A stretch of DNA of 64,000 nucleotides from the NCBI GenBank assembly GCA_900768185.1, contig CAAGCB010000013.1, positions 91,027 through 155,026 of the forward strand, written 5' to 3'. Under the pieces are notes generated by a model that saw only the letters and a list, made by a program, of their open reading frames with translations, searched no databases and had not been told where the DNA came from. This stretch comes from Alphaproteobacteria bacterium. GTDB taxonomy: Bacteria > Pseudomonadota > Alphaproteobacteria > CAAGCB01 > CAG-977. Shown here piece after piece: positions 63,925-64,000 of the stretch. The position numbers and the translations under genes are program-made. Each line of letters begins with the position of its first letter. The stretch's first letter is position 1.

Positions 63925-64000
63925 CCGTTCTTGCCGCTGATGAGGTGGTTCCGAGGGATCGGATAGAGATATTAAGTCAGAGTGAATAGGGGAAAGAAGA

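Overview
The window reads as a chromosomal stretch of an alphaproteobacterium, probably an anaerobic, host-associated lineage. Supporting signs are: a zinc-ribbon protein divergent from ftsE-ftsX-YdcF-plsC; tlpA divergent from a small lipoprotein and lysA; a fused folK-folP; the MurL/MurD2 route to D-glutamate; several Sel1-repeat periplasmic proteins; and a HydE maturase, which implies [FeFe]-hydrogenase metabolism. Codon use is strongly biased (gcg, cgc, gtc, gaa), so many long antisense frames appear that are not genes. The genus cannot be named from sequence alone.

Layout. 1-1778 is the right end of a prophage: two virion-type genes, then a lysis cassette (holin-like, GH24 endolysin, second small membrane protein, Rz-like, nested Rz1-like lipoprotein) whose genes overlap by ATGA. 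1785-6936 holds three Sel1-repeat proteins and a DsbD-type reductase. 7064-9677 is murL-murD2. 9684-12525 is recR, ybaB, dnaX and the SRP RNA, transcribed leftwards. 12594-18169 is a fatty-acid operon (fabD, fabG, acpP, fabF) continuing into mltG and a Sel1-SPOR protein. 18182-21475 has a CNNM/CorC-type protein and a PAS-GGDEF-EAL protein. 21705-25780 has a giant prepilin-like adhesin and a membrane-anchored partner. 25850-31001 runs leftwards: sufE, a NarL-type regulator, a histidine phosphatase, a lipoprotein, a MIF homologue and RNase E. 31380-38504 runs rightwards: amidase, PBP1A, prfB with its programmed frameshift, a lipoprotein, an alpha/beta hydrolase and a CTP-dependent lipid kinase. 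38484-43750 mixes hydE, folKP, a zinc PLC-like protein, a flavin reductase with a basic tail and gpt. 43848-49973 has the TlpA, lysA and ftsEX-plsC groups. 49982-55743 is the leftward elongasome operon mreB-mreC-mreD-mrdA-rodA, followed by a small arfA-like gene. 55772-64000 has miaA, DUF1015, an OmpR-type regulator, an unknown protein behind a sigma-54-like promoter, tRNA-Gly(CCC), hslO, recX, a HAD phosphatase, lptG, and a strong promoter at the right edge.

How it fits together. Cell-envelope growth dominates: precursor synthesis (MurL, MurD2, LysA), polymerisation (PBP1A, PBP2, RodA, Mre proteins), remodelling (MltG, AmiC, FtsEX) and lipid supply (Fab, PlsC, LptG). The most interesting observation is at 49982-50131. 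A small basic protein resembling E. coli ArfA, the rescue factor that recruits RF2 to stalled ribosomes, has no stop codon before a strong intrinsic terminator that lies inside its reading frame. This is the same non-stop-mRNA logic that places arfA under tmRNA control in E. coli. The same window also encodes RF2 (prfB).
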